Assembly (NCBI RefSeq): GCF_024713975.1
Contig: NC_091095.1
Coordinates: 7,083,501 to 7,147,500 of the forward strand
DNA length: 64,000 nucleotides
DNA from: Paralichthys olivaceus
Taxonomy: Eukaryota > Chordata > Actinopteri > Pleuronectiformes > Paralichthyidae
Direction: 5' to 3'
The position numbers were made by a program, and so were the translations under genes. Shown one piece after another: positions 1 through 12,700 of the stretch; positions within the stretch are counted from its first letter, which is position 1; each line of letters starts with the position of its first letter. The notes beneath the pieces were generated by a model. The model saw only the letters and a list, made by a program, of their open reading frames with translations. It made no database searches and was not told the DNA's origin.

Positions 1-19
1 AAAAAAAAAAAAAAAAAGC

Positions 20-25
20 AATAAA
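20..25 (+). terminator. Possible poly(A) signal of an upstream + strand gene
   Basis: AATAAA is followed within about 30 bases by GT-rich sequence (around 43-66), the usual arrangement of a cleavage and polyadenylation site. It lies just after a 17-base A run at the very window edge. No coding sequence of such a gene is visible, so this could equally be chance in AT-rich DNA. Confidence 0.3.
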
Positions 26-600
26 ATGTTTTGAACTACACACTCGTCTGTTTGGTTACTGTGGTCTCCGGATATTTAGTTCAAAACCAGAAATGCTTCA
101 GTGAAAACAACTGTACTTTCCCAGATATGAGCTCTCTGCTGTATCACTAGTTTCTTATTAACCAGCCGTCTTATCTCTTGGCCAAGGTTGAGGTTGTTTC
201 ATCTGATTCTGTGCTGTAAATCCTTCTATCAGTAACACTCCCTGATATCTGAGCTGACTATGTCACATATGTCCTTGGCAAGTATGAGATCAGTTATCTC
301 CTCACACACACACACACTGAAATGTGACGGCCATGTCACCATCTGTTACTCATGCAGAGAAAACGCCGGTGGGAGGCGCTGCAGCCACGGGCCTCATCTG
401 ATGAGACTGATGCAACCTGCTGCAAGAGCTCCAGCTCCAGTGTGACACCTCATGATCTCCCTGGTGATACACAATGACTTCTGCTGAATAAAATAAGTTC
501 CAGTGTAGTATTTCAAAACTAACACGAGTCAGGATGCTTCATCCTGTGGCTAAAACCAGCTGAGTACACAGAAATGATGTCTGTAGGAATTTCACTGGGA

Positions 601-964
601 TTTAAAGGGATAGTTCCCCCAAAAATGAAAAGTCACTCATTATCCACTCACCACTATGGCGATGGAGGGGTGGGTGAAATGTTTGAGTCAACAAAACACT
701 TTTAGAGTTTCAGGGCTAAACAGTGTTACAGACAAATCCAATACAATTGAAGTAACTTCAGATGTAAAAACACAACTTGGCTCCATACTGCTCCTGCTGT
801 GTCATGTAAGTTTCGATAAGCCCCAACATTTGGAGTTGAGCCAGAAACGGTGTCATTTTCACCACGTTTTTAGTCTAAAAGACTGTTTGAAGAATTTCCA
901 CCCCTCCATTGCTATAGTGGTGAGGAGTGAACTTTCATTTTTGGGTGAACTATCAGTTTAAAGC
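601..964. mobile_element. Non-autonomous DNA transposon (MITE) with ~80 bp terminal inverted repeats
   Basis: The left end (601-680) and the reverse complement of the right end (about 885-964) match closely. Both read roughly TTTAAA, then ATAGTT, CCCAAAAATGAAA, TCACTC, CACCACTAT and GGAGGGGTGG. The core 'ATAGTTCACCCAAAAATGAAA' at the right end is a sequence type common in fish MITEs. The interior has no transposase. A 101-codon open frame inside (656-961) is an artefact of the element. The family name is not assigned. Confidence 0.8.
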
Positions 965-993
965 CGGATATATCTGTCAGCTGATTTGACCCC

Positions 994-1030
<37 letters not shown>

Positions 1031-3438
1031 GTATCACTTATTAAGATTTCTCTATTCATCCCATGAAATTTGAATTTTCGTCACTTTTTACAGAAACAAA
1101 GTTCAAGTTTCTCAACAAATCGAGAAAAGCAAAACAAAAACCTGTTTATTGCTCTTCTACTTCAGTATTGCAAAAGTCATATGGCAGCAGGAAATGAAAT
1201 GAAATGACGCAACAGCAGCGTTTTCTGTGCAGCCTCCAGAGAAACTCCACAAACTCTTGTCTCCCTCTACTGGAGAGTTTTCACATCTGCATGTGTCACC
1301 ACACTGACAGGATTGAAATGAAAGTGAATCATCTCTGTATTTAGTAATACATAACTTTTTGATGCAGGTGGAGGTGATTGTGTCCTTTATAAATAAATAA
1401 ATAAACCCATTTTATTTTACATGTTTTTCACCAGATTACACCAAACGTCACTGTTAAATGAGAACAAATCGATCTGTGAGCCACAGATCATGGGATTTCA
1501 GGTCATGAGATTGAATTGTCAGATCTGAAGAGAGTCAAGTGAATTCTATTTCTGCACTGAAAACTGAAAACAGCAATCCTCTCTGACCCAGTTATTTTTG
1601 CAGACTGAGATGAAAATTTATCTGAAGCCCCCCCCACTATGAAACCACATTTAAATCTGCTAGAGTTGGAGTTTTATTTGGATTCACAAACTCATAGGTA
1701 TCAGTCTCCTAAATATGCCTGATGTTCATCATCATTCCCTTGAAACTAAAAAAAGACTGCCCTATTTCTCTCGATGTTAAAGAAAGTGAAAAACATTTCT
1801 TAATCTGCCACTTTGTCCAGTTTAAAGGCAGAATTTAATGGGTCATTTCTTGGCCCATGTCTCATCCTTCCATGAAGTTTCATTTTTGTTTTCCTGTTGT
1901 TTTTCTGACAAACTCAAAGAGGAACAAAAGTGAAAATATAATCTCCTTGGTGAAAGTAAAAACCTGACGGTGAAGCCTGTGTGTCAAAATAACAGAAACT
2001 ACATGTGGGAGGCAGAGCAGTATGTGAAGTTCACTTCTGAAAAGAAAACCTGCTTTTGGAGCCTGTTGCTGTGTCGCTGATCATCTGAGCAGAACACCTG
2101 AGGAGGATGAAGGTGATTGGATCAGATGTCTTTAATGGAGAGCACAAAAAGCCTGAGCACATGTTAGTGTGAAGTTTGAGAGGCCAACTGTGTGGAGGTA
2201 GGCGTCAAGAGGTGTTTGAGGAAGCTTTGGTAAAGGGATTTTGTGGTAGCTGTTATATTTTTAAAAAAAAGTCACTGATAACATTCAGTAACTTAGATGC
2301 TGTAATACAGATGGCAGATGTATTGTGGTAATGGTTCCTAAATGAAGTTGCAATACTAGCCTAGGTGTACATGTTTTCTGTTTGGAATTAAATGTTCTTA
2401 AGACCTTCAGTAAATGTGTTCAAGATTTAAAGAATACCAACGAATGTGTTCATCTCTAAATCCTGTAACTCCTCTAAAACATATCACTGAGTTTAGCTTG
2501 TGTTCAGGCAAAGGTGACTGAATGAATTGATCAGATTAGCATCTAAAGTAATGGTTGGACATCTGAGGAAATGTATTTATTAACTTGATAGTGGGATTCA
2601 GCTCCATATTTGATGTAAACTGAATGGTTTTGAGATTCTCAGATGCTGCTTGGGCTATTTTGCTAATAAAAGTGTTAACCTTTTAATGTTGTAACTGTTC
2701 TTTAAATGTTCAGAATTCCATGTGATTATTTGGGCCATGGAGTTTTCCAAGGGACCGGGGGGGACATTACATTGAATTTAAGCCTTCCCCTCCCCCCCTA
2801 AAATGATGGGACGTTCTAGTCTTCAATCAAACTATAAAATCACCATTGGCAGAAAGTTGGTGGTGTGGATCCTTGTTGATGGATCTCCATTCATGGTGTC
2901 ATTGCAGTCTCCTGTACACAGCTGTCATAGAATTGAAGTTTCTTATTCCTTCAGTCTCAGGTTGAGCGGGGGAGGGGGGGGTACATGAAGGAACAAACAA
3001 TTTCAAGAAATCAGGAATGTTTGTATATATTTGTGATTAAAAATATTTTAAAGGTTCTCACAGAATTGTTGCTGTGGAAGCCATTTTTTTTTTTGAGGGG
3101 CCCTCTCAGCTCAGGGCTCAGTCACACTTCCCTCCCTGTTGCAACGGCCCTGCCATGTTTCCCCAGCAGTCGACCTGAGGTCGAGATGAACCCCCACTGT
3201 CCTCCTGTCCAATAAAACATTTAATCAAATGTTTAATTTACTTTTGTGACAAACATCAGAGCTTTGCTACTGGAGGCACACTGGAGGCTGCTTGATAAAT
3301 GTGATAAAGTGGAGAAGAAAGTTAAATCTCGAGCACCTCAATGAAAAAAACATAAATGAAAAGCAGACATTTTTATTTTCAGGAGAATATACTGACTTGT
3401 TTCTGTAGCTCACTTTTAGCAGGTTTGCTTAGCTGGAC
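965..3438. other. Intergenic sequence upstream of rexo1
   Basis: No gene is recognised here. The stretch holds a (TG)n microsatellite at 996-1026, several AT-rich segments, and C- or G-runs near 1629, 2755 and 2970. Open frames are short (76 codons or fewer) and show no homology that I recognise. Confidence 0.6.
996..1026. repeat. (TG)n microsatellite
   Basis: Perfect alternating TG for about 31 bases. Confidence 0.95.
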
Positions 3439-3440
3439 AA

Positions 3441-3701
3441 ACCGGAAGTTAAGCTAGCGGAAGTTAACCTAGCGGTAGCCAGTTCATTGCCTGTGTGACG
3501 TCAGCAGAAAGAGACGCTAGACACCCCCCCCTTCCCCCTCCCCTCCTCGTCCTCCGACTCCTCCCACCGATCCAACATGGCGCTGTAGGGACGTTGTTAT
3601 TGTTCCGTCGCTCTCTCTGGTTCTTCGCAGCTCGACGAAAACTACGCGGGCGAAACCACCCGAGCGAGTCCACGCGGGCATGAGAGCAACACCCGGAAAC
3701 C
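3441..3701 (+). promoter_or_regulatory. rexo1: rexo1 core promoter and 5' UTR (ETS, CRE, YY1 motifs)
   Basis: The 260 bases before the start codon are GC- and CpG-rich compared with the flanks and carry three housekeeping-type motif classes. There are two ETS/GABP sites (ACCGGAAGT at 3441-3449 and GCGGAAGT at 3457-3464), a full palindromic CRE (TGACGTCA at 3496-3503), and a YY1-type AACATGGCG (3574-3582). The order ETS, CRE, YY1 followed by the coding ATG is typical of TATA-less ubiquitous promoters. No TATA box is visible. The transcription start is inferred to lie around 3500-3600. Confidence 0.7.
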
Positions 3702-6700
3702 ATGTTACGCTCCACCGGCTTCTTTCGAGGGATCGACTGTCCGTTTTACACCGAGTCCGACGAGGGCAGCGGCGGCAGGAATGGGTGTAACAGAGCCTAC
3801 TGTCACTTCAGGCACAGCCAGCAGCGGCGGCCGTCCTACGGAGCTCCGCCGGCGGATGTGAAGAAGCACAGGGAGCCGCTCTCCGCTCAGAAAGGTGCTC
3901 CTCCTTGGTTTTGCTGGTGTTTTCACTCCATACCGTGACCTCTCAGGCCGCTGGGTCGGTGGTTAAAAACTCGCGAGGACCAGACATCAGTGTTTCTCAC
4001 GGTGTCAAGTGGTTTTCTGTTGTTAGCTACGTTTACATCGAGCTAAACATCTGCACTGGATTCATCTGATCCCTCCATGGATCCTGTAAACCGAGAAGTT
4101 CACTAGAAAGCACATGATTTTCTTTATTGTGTTTACCTGCCAGGGAAGTTCAAATGCATAGTGTCAAATATTTAGAATTTTTTTGCACACAAAAGAAGAT
4201 GAAGACAGTTATAATGATAACTGTTTTCAACTTTAACTTGTCGTTTGATTTTTTTTTTTATTGCTTCCAACTTTCCAACCTGTCCAGGGACCATTGTTGT
4301 CGTTCATGTGATAATGATAATGATAACTCATTTGTCTAACATTAACCTAAACAAGGTTATAAAGTGCTTCATAAAAATCCAGGGCAAAAAATGAGCTAAA
4401 ATAAAAGATATTCAACTCAGTTCAATTTTAAGCACCAAATCATAACATCAACATCAATTTATAGAGAAACACAGCAGTTCCCACAATGAGCAGCACTGTG
4501 GAGAGAAAAACTCCCTCATTACCAGGATGTTAAGTCGCACTGTCCCTGAAAAATATATATGTAATAGATACAGAAATTATAAAGTAAAGTACCAGATACT
4601 GTTGGCTGGCATACTCTCTGTTCTCAGTTTATTAGGTACACTTGGACAAAGCTGATTCAGTCATACTGTTCAATCAACTCCTCTTTAACACTGTTTCCTC
4701 CAAACACAACATTGAAACCTCCAAAATGGAGAAAGATCCCTCATTAGATGTTCATATAGGAAACATAACTTTTGCATTGACTCTTAAACACATCAAACAT
4801 TAAGCACAGCTGGTAGTTAAGACCAAAATGAGCTAGGTGTCCCTAATAAACTGACCCCTCCTCTCTTTTAAAAAAAGACATGTTTCCAGAAATATTTTGC
4901 TGTCCCCAAAACATGTGATCGACATTTTCCTTATAAAACTTTCCATAGGTAGCATGAGCTAATTATAGTTGTGTGATGTGTTGAAAGGTTTGAGATGCTT
5001 TATTAAAACCCAGTGTGAAAGAAAAAATGTAATTGGTTTGTCTAGAGCTTTAAATCACATTTTAATGGCAGCTTGTAACTTTTATCAGAGTCAACAGAAA
5101 ACTCGAATGTTAAATTAGTTTTGGTTCAGGTTTAATGCATCCATTCCCCTTGTGTCCCTGCAGAACAAGGTTATGATCCCTTCAACCCAGAAGTGGTGAG
5201 GCCCCAGGAGCAGCAGAATGGGAAATCGGCTGAGTCAGGGGACTTCAGCGGTGCCCTGGAGCTGGTCAACAGGGCCATTGAGGAGGTCCGCAGTGAGGTG
5301 GAGTGGGAGAAGAGGAAGCTCTCTCGGATTGGGGATGAACCATACAATCCCAGTGGGAGTACCAGTTCGTCTTCATCTCGTGCCACAAAAAGTAAAGCTG
5401 CATCTTCACACATGGCCTATGATCCTGGGAGTTATCAGATCACATCAGTGGGTTATAATCCCTCCCCCAGCTGCAGCAAGTACACCTTGGATTCAGACAA
5501 CCAGGGGAACAACAGTAACTCTATGGAATATGTTCCTACTTCATTGAAAAAGCCTCCAACTCGAACACAAACGCATCAACTCCCTTCTCCCCCTCCCAGC
5601 CCAAAGTATTCAACCAGCGCAGTCGCCTCAAAGTGTAAATACACTGTGGACAATTCAAAACCTTCTACAGACATGGAGTACGACCCACTCTCCAACTACA
5701 CAGCCGGAATCGCAGTGAAAAGCAAGAGGGCTGAAGGTGCCAGGGCTGTTAAGACGCATGGGAGCAAGACACACAAATTACCTGTGCGGGATTTATCAGA
5801 TGAGGAGTACGTTGTAGCTGTGAAAAAAACACAGCAGCCAAGTGTAGACATGTCGAAATACACTTTTTCTGACTCTGAGGGTGAGAGCTCTGGAACAGAG
5901 TATCGACCCACCTCTCTTAGAAATCTCCAGCAGAGAAAAGGCAACATGGGAACAGCTGGTGTCGCTTTTGCGAAGGAGAAAAAGGAGAGAACTGAAAGTG
6001 TAATAAATGCACTGACACAAAGGAATAAAGAGGACTCTGCACAGGACTCGGATGTCCAGGAAGACATTAAACGAAAGGGCAATCCAGAGAAAAAGAAGCT
6101 GGTTAGTCGAATTAGTCATGAGAAAAGTGGCAAATCTGATCAAATCCATAAATTAGAAAAAGAGGCAAAGAAAACATCAAGTAGTAAGAGTGGTAGCAGC
6201 AGTCGTAACGACAAAGGTTCAATAAAACACACAAACCAGGAGTCTGCAAAAAAAGAGAACAAGAGTCTTGGGAAGAAAGATGATAGAAAAAACACGGTAA
6301 AGGATAAGACGAGTGATAAAATCCAGAGGGAGGGAAGGGACAAAAAGAGAAGTGATGGTAAAATCAAGGCTGGGGAAAAAATTCAAACAGACTCAAGCAA
6401 ACGGGACATAGACACAGAAAATGGTGCGAGGGAAAGAAAGAAACCCAAAATATTAGACAAGGAAAAGGAACTCAGCAAGAGTAAGGACCGGCAACATAAA
6501 AATGGTAAACTTGATACGAGTAAAAGAGAAAAGGATTTGAAGAAAATGAACAAAAGCAGCTCTCATGGTGGGAGCAGTAGCAGTCACAGTAAAGGAAGTT
6601 CTGCAAACAGCAATAAGACGAAGCAAAGCATCAGCTCATCAAATGGGAAAAGGACTGAGAGCAAGCGTCAGAGTCTGAGCCACGCAGATCTGTTTGGAGA

Positions 6701-9700
6701 CGAGAGTCCCGAAGAGGCTGAGCCGATGGAGGTGGACGACGACGACGACGACGATGATGATGATGATGTAGAGGAAGTTTTGGTGAGAAAGTCAGCTGAT
6801 GCTTTAAAGAGGACGTGTCTTAACAAGAGGAAAGCCTCGGAGCTGACTCCGTCTTCCTCTGACGATGAGGGTGACGTGGAGGGAGGCAGCGCAGCTAGGG
6901 ACGAAGTTGATGATCTGGAAATCGACATCTCCAGTTTCCGGGACGATTTGGACTTTGACTCAGATCCCATGGAGGAGTGTTTGCGGATCTTCAACGAATC
7001 CAAGGATGTAAAGAAGGAAGACAAGGGCAGGCAAACTAAACAGGTATCTGACAGATTCATATTTTGCTCATGCCAGTTGGTGGAATTTGATTTGAATCAA
7101 CATGCTCTGTTGTGCCCTCTCAGCCCTCTAGGGATTCAGAGGAGGAGAAATGCACAGAGGGCACTTTAACCACTCTCTTCCCCGGTCAAAAGAAGAGAGT
7201 CTCACATTGTGTTGCCAAAGGAAGTGTAAGTTTTTCATCTTTCTCCATCACACAAAGACGGGCATGAGCCCTGCATCTTTAACTGTGTGGTAAAACGGTA
7301 TCACAAGTTGCAGCAATTCAGAACATCCTTTTATACAAAGCATGTTTTTTATCATTGTGTATCAGTATCAGACATTTTTACTCTTTAGTATCGGTACTGG
7401 CAACGGCCCGTAAATATCCATATCGGTCAGGCTCTGCTGAATAACTTAATTTTCTAATTTGGTTGTGATGCTTAAGTAAACTGTTCGCACTGGAGGATTT
7501 GAATCCTGACTCCATACAATGTTCGAAAGCTTCAGTTCATAGTTTGACTCAAGTAAAAGTTTACACTTGAGTAAATGTTTCAGGTCAAACTTCATCAGTT
7601 TGTGTTTTTCTTTGGTCATGAGACTTTCGTACACTCAAAGTTGCTATAAGTGACTCTACAAACCTCACAGATTTCACCGAGTAGTTGTGTCACTGTTCTT
7701 TGGAGATATATGAGGCAAAGAAATGACACAGGGACTGAATTAAAAACATGCTGAGGCTGGTTACAACAAACAAGGAAGTATGATGTGAGAATATTGTGAG
7801 CTGAGGCAGAACACGGTGGTGGAAGGGGTTTTCCAGTTCATCTGTTTGTGACAGTTAACCAGCTGTTGTTGTTTCTAAAGGTGTAGTTAGCTAATCAGTC
7901 CGATGAGGATTTGGTAGTTTGATCAGTGATCGTGTGACTTTTCCGGACTTCATCATGAGAGGCTGTATGAAAGGTCTGAAGGGTTGTTGTTATATAATCA
8001 AGCTTAAATTGTATTATGAATGATAATCTGCAATATGTGTATTTCTCAGGTGATCATAATTGAAATTATAGACTTTTACTTTTACTTGTGATGTAACAAA
8101 CAAGTAAACGAATGATAAATGCGTCAGCATCAGCTTGATTATTACGTGAAAGACAGATTTAACAATATATAGTAGTGAGCAAAAAAAGTAAAGTGTAGAT
8201 ACAGTAAAGAGAAAAAACAAAATCAGATCAGTGTTTGTGTTTCTTCATGTAATTCTAATCTGACTCCATGATGTTGCGATCGGGGCTCTGTGGACTCCTT
8301 GTTCTGCTTGTCACTGGTGATTGTTCTCTGTAAAGCTGGCTGTGTGTTTGGGGTCGTTGTAGTTCTGCAGAAATAATTCACGAACAAACAGACATCTCCC
8401 TGATGGAATATGATGGATAATAATCTGAATATTAAGTGCCTCAAACCTTAGCACACTATCATGTAAGCTGTTTAGCTTCCAGCTACTTGCTTTGTCAAAG
8501 AGGAATCGCAACAAATACTTACTAGTTGCGTTCTTATTTGCATTAGCAGACTTTCAGTCAGATGCCGCAGGAGGGTCATTTACTCTGAACGTCTTGGACA
8601 TAATGAAAAAGACTTGACTGTTCCTGTTTTTCAGACTGAAGCACCTAAGACTGCAGTACGACCGTACAAGAGACCCTCAGCCCAGGAGGCCTGCTACCAG
8701 CGTATGCAGCTGGCACAGCAGCAAGCTGCTCAGCTCTCTGCTTCAGTCAAAGCTGCCTCACAGAGCTCCAGCTCCAGCTTCTCTGGAGAGAGGAAGAGGA
8801 TAGCGCACCGTCCCAGCCCACAGATAACATCCTCCAAAACAAGTATGAGTGCCTCTGTCACATGTAGCAGCCTTCAGCTTTGTCTACAAGTTTGGTGTTT
8901 GCTTGTAGAAACCGGAATAGCTTGACTTCCAGAATTTGTGACATCTGTGTTTGTGTGTGTGTTTTATCCAACTAGGTCCTGCAGATGCTAAACCAGCTGT
9001 CAGTCGAGTGTTATCCCCCAGCCAGACTCATCAGACTGTCAAGACTCAAACCACAGCCGGTATTTTGTCCAAGACTATGTCCACTGTGACGGCGAGGAGG
9101 GTGGCGCACACTCCCACCATGAAGGTATCCACAGGGTTCTAAAGCCTTTAAAACAAAAACAAGTATAATCTGTCAAATCTGATGTTTTCTCTGTGCTTGC
9201 ACTTTTTCAGAGTACTTCGATGAAGCGGCCCATCATCCCCACTGATTTTGGGGCCAAAGTTCCTACCAACGTCCGCCAGCGCTACCTCAACACTTTCATA
9301 GATGAATGTGTCAAATTCTGCCCATCAGAGGACGCTGCCTTTCAGATGGTATGAAAAACATCCCCATGACACTTCAAACTGGGATCTGACTAACCCACTA
9401 ATTTCTTCTCTCTTGTAGCTTGTAACTATGTTTAGTTCGTAAACTGTTTGGGAGAAGATGGTTCCTACATAAAAAGTAGGGCCTCTCGATTGTTTTCCAG
9501 TAGAACAGGCTGAGGTTTGGACAGTGAGAGAGGTGTATTTCTTGTTTCAGGGCCTTGATGAAGAGAAGCTGGTGTATGAGCGCAGTAGCAGTAAGAACAT
9601 CTATCTCAATGTAGCTGTCAACACCTTGAAGAAGCTTCGCAGCAAGAGCAGCTCCTGTCCATCACCTGTCACCAGTAAGTCACCTCAACATACCATGGCC

Positions 9701-12700
9701 TGTTGGTCAAATCCGGAGAATTGGCTCAGAGTTTACCTGCAGTTTGCCTTTCACACTTGCACAACACAGCGGGAGTATTTCTGCACAGACACATTCACAA
9801 CAGCATCGAATCCTCTGCGTTACTTATGCTAGAGGTGGTGCAGCAGGAGAGGCAGGAAGCAACACATTACCTCCGCTGCGGAGATCACAGGATTTTTCTT
9901 GACAACACACAGACGCCGTCGTCAGCTCTTATCACCACAGACTCTCTTGACATCTTCGTCGGTGTCTTCGACGTGTCTGTCACCGCTTTTTCACCAGGAG
10001 ATTTTTTTGCATCAGTTACACGTCATCAACCTTCAATGTTGTTTTTTTTTTTACAGAGGACCCGGGGGTACTTCCTAACAGGAAGGCTCAGTCCCATGAG
10101 GAAGTGCTCGGGGGTCGCTTGGCTGCTACAACCAGCTTCACTGTCAACAGGATGGGTAAACAGCAGGAGGAGAAACTCACAGGTGAGGGACAAATTCAGT
10201 TTTTCTCTTATACCGGGCTGAGCTAACAGCGGGCACCTTGGTCACGATGACGTGAAGGAACATGATTTCGGTGTTTACACTTTTTGCGCCGTCTCTCTGT
10301 AGGAGTCACTCTTTACAGGAAACTGAAGGCGTACATGATGACAGAGGAGCAGCTGCAGGAGCACGGATACCCAAGAATTAACCCAGAGGCTCCTGGCAAG
10401 GCAGTCGTATACAACGTCCCAGAGAAAAAGGCCGTCACAGATCGTAAGTATCTCATTATAAGAATATACAGCATGTGGTGCAGCAGTTATTTCATTTTCA
10501 GCTGAGTAGTCTCATGCACCAGATGTAGACGGCAGGTATAAGCCTGCAGTTTGCCATATGTCTCATTTAACAGTCTCCATGCATCCTGTTGCTGTTTGCT
10601 ATAAGAAACAATAACATCCTCCGAGCACGAGCAGCCTCTAAGTTTTGAAGAAGATCTGAATTGTGCAGTTACACATCAGACAAAAGCCTTTTCCTGTTTT
10701 TTGTTCACATTTTCTTTTTTAAGGATAAGTGAATGTAACGACAGTGATCTCTTCCCCACTTGTTCCACCAAAATAAGTTCCTCCTTGACAATATTTTGCT
10801 GGGGCACTGAACCGGGCGTAGCGCTGCTCCAGATGATTGGAAATGTCCCCATTCCTCCAGCGCAGACTCAGAACTGCAGAGGTTCGTCTGTGTGAGACTA
10901 ACTGACAAGGCTCTGTAATATTTTCCCAGCCTTCAACAAGATATGCTGTCGATGTGGAGCAGAATATAGGATCAATGTCAATGGCAACTGTGTACGGAAA
11001 GAGGAATGCAGTTTTCACTGGGGACGTCTACGGAGACACAAAGGTAGGTTTGTTTACATTCATCGTTTATTAGTGTTAATAGCTGTAAGACCAGATTTGT
11101 TTCTGATTTCTGTCTCTTCTTCTCTCTCTCTTCTTCTTCATCAGTTGCTGGAGGCTGGGAGACCAACTACAACTGCTGTGCTGCTGCGGTGGGCTCTCCA
11201 GGTTGCCAAGTGTCCAAGGTATCATGAGAACCTCACACAGTGTGAAATGACTGAGCCGTGTTTTTGTCACGCGTGTCAGTATCAGGAATACAGTTAAATA
11301 AAACTGGAAACAACTTTCCATTTAACCACTAGGGGTCAGTCTCTGTCCTTTATTTCTGTTCTTTCCAGTTGAAAATGTAAATAAACCACTTCCAGGATAA
11401 ATTCTTGTTTTCATATCATGTCCAAGTTTTTTTTCTTTTAATTTAGATGTCACCCCTTGAGTTCACACGTTTCCTGTTCCCACAGCAACATGTTCAGGAC
11501 GGGCGTAAAGAGTCGTTAGACGGCTACGTGTCAACGTTCAGTAAATCTCCACCACCAGATGGCAACGGAGGGGTGTTTGCTTTGGACTGTGAGATGGTGA
11601 GTGAGAGGGTTGTTTCCAAAACATGAACCTACTGAAAAACTCCAGTGTAAATACAGACTTGGCCTCGAACAAGTATTCTTGAGTTAATTTGTTGAACAGT
11701 TTTATTATTATTGGGCGTGACGAGTCATTCAATCTTTTATTTCTTCACACTATTTTTCCATCTGGTGAAATAAGATTGTGAGAAGCTATTTGTCATTTTC
11801 AGTGCACTGTTGTGTGGCTGTCTGTCCTAAGTTCACAGGTTCGGTGTCTATCTTGTGTTTTTGATCTTTTTCTCTGTCCTTGTGTCACAGTGTTACACAA
11901 AACAAGGCCTGGAGCTCACAAGGGTGACGGTCATTGACTCAGAGATGAAAGTTATCTACGACACCTTCGTCAAACCTGAAACCAAAGTGGTGGATTACAA
12001 CACACGGTGGGTTTGTGCCATGACTAGTTTTACAGATAACTGTCAACTGTTGCCAGTGTTTTAAACAACAGTTCTAGAAACAGTGTTGTAAACAGAGTTT
12101 ATGTGTCATACGCAGATTTTCAGGAGTGACGCAAGAGGACTTGGAGAGCGCCACCATCACCCTGAGAGATGTTCAGGCCGTGCTGCTCAGCATGTTCAGC
12201 GCTGAATCCATTCTCATCGGACACAGTCTGGAGAGCGACCTCTTCGCTCTGAAGGTGCAGTGACTCGTCATTTATTAGTTTTTCAGACACTCTATGTCAC
12301 AATTTGGTTTAGTTTGCAAGTGAATGTTTGATATGATACAACTTGGAAGATGTCTCAGTGACAACCAGAGATTTTTCACCATGCCGAATGTGAATTTGAA
12401 TTTTTGGAAAAACTTTAAAAAATCCCTTCACGTCATTCTTAATTAGATCCTGAACCTTTGAGAATCACTGCTTTAACATTCATTTACTTACTTTGTGGAC
12501 AAATCTAAATGTACATAGGATCAACAACAACAACTTTCATCACTCCATCTCTTCCTGTCTCTCATTTTCCAGCTGATCCACAGCTCAGTGGTAGACACAG
12601 CCATCGTGTTCCCTCACCGCCTCGGCTTACCCTACAAACGTGCCTTGAGAAACCTGATGGCTGACCACCTCAAACGCATCATCCAGGACAACGGTAAGAG

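Noticed and set aside
656..961. 101-codon open frame on the + strand
   Set aside because: It lies wholly inside the inverted-repeat MITE and has no protein family features.
7044..7169. Continuation of the rexo1 exon 2 frame past 7043
   Set aside because: Splicing 7043 to 7124 restores the conserved family sequence, whereas read-through gives an unrelated tail.
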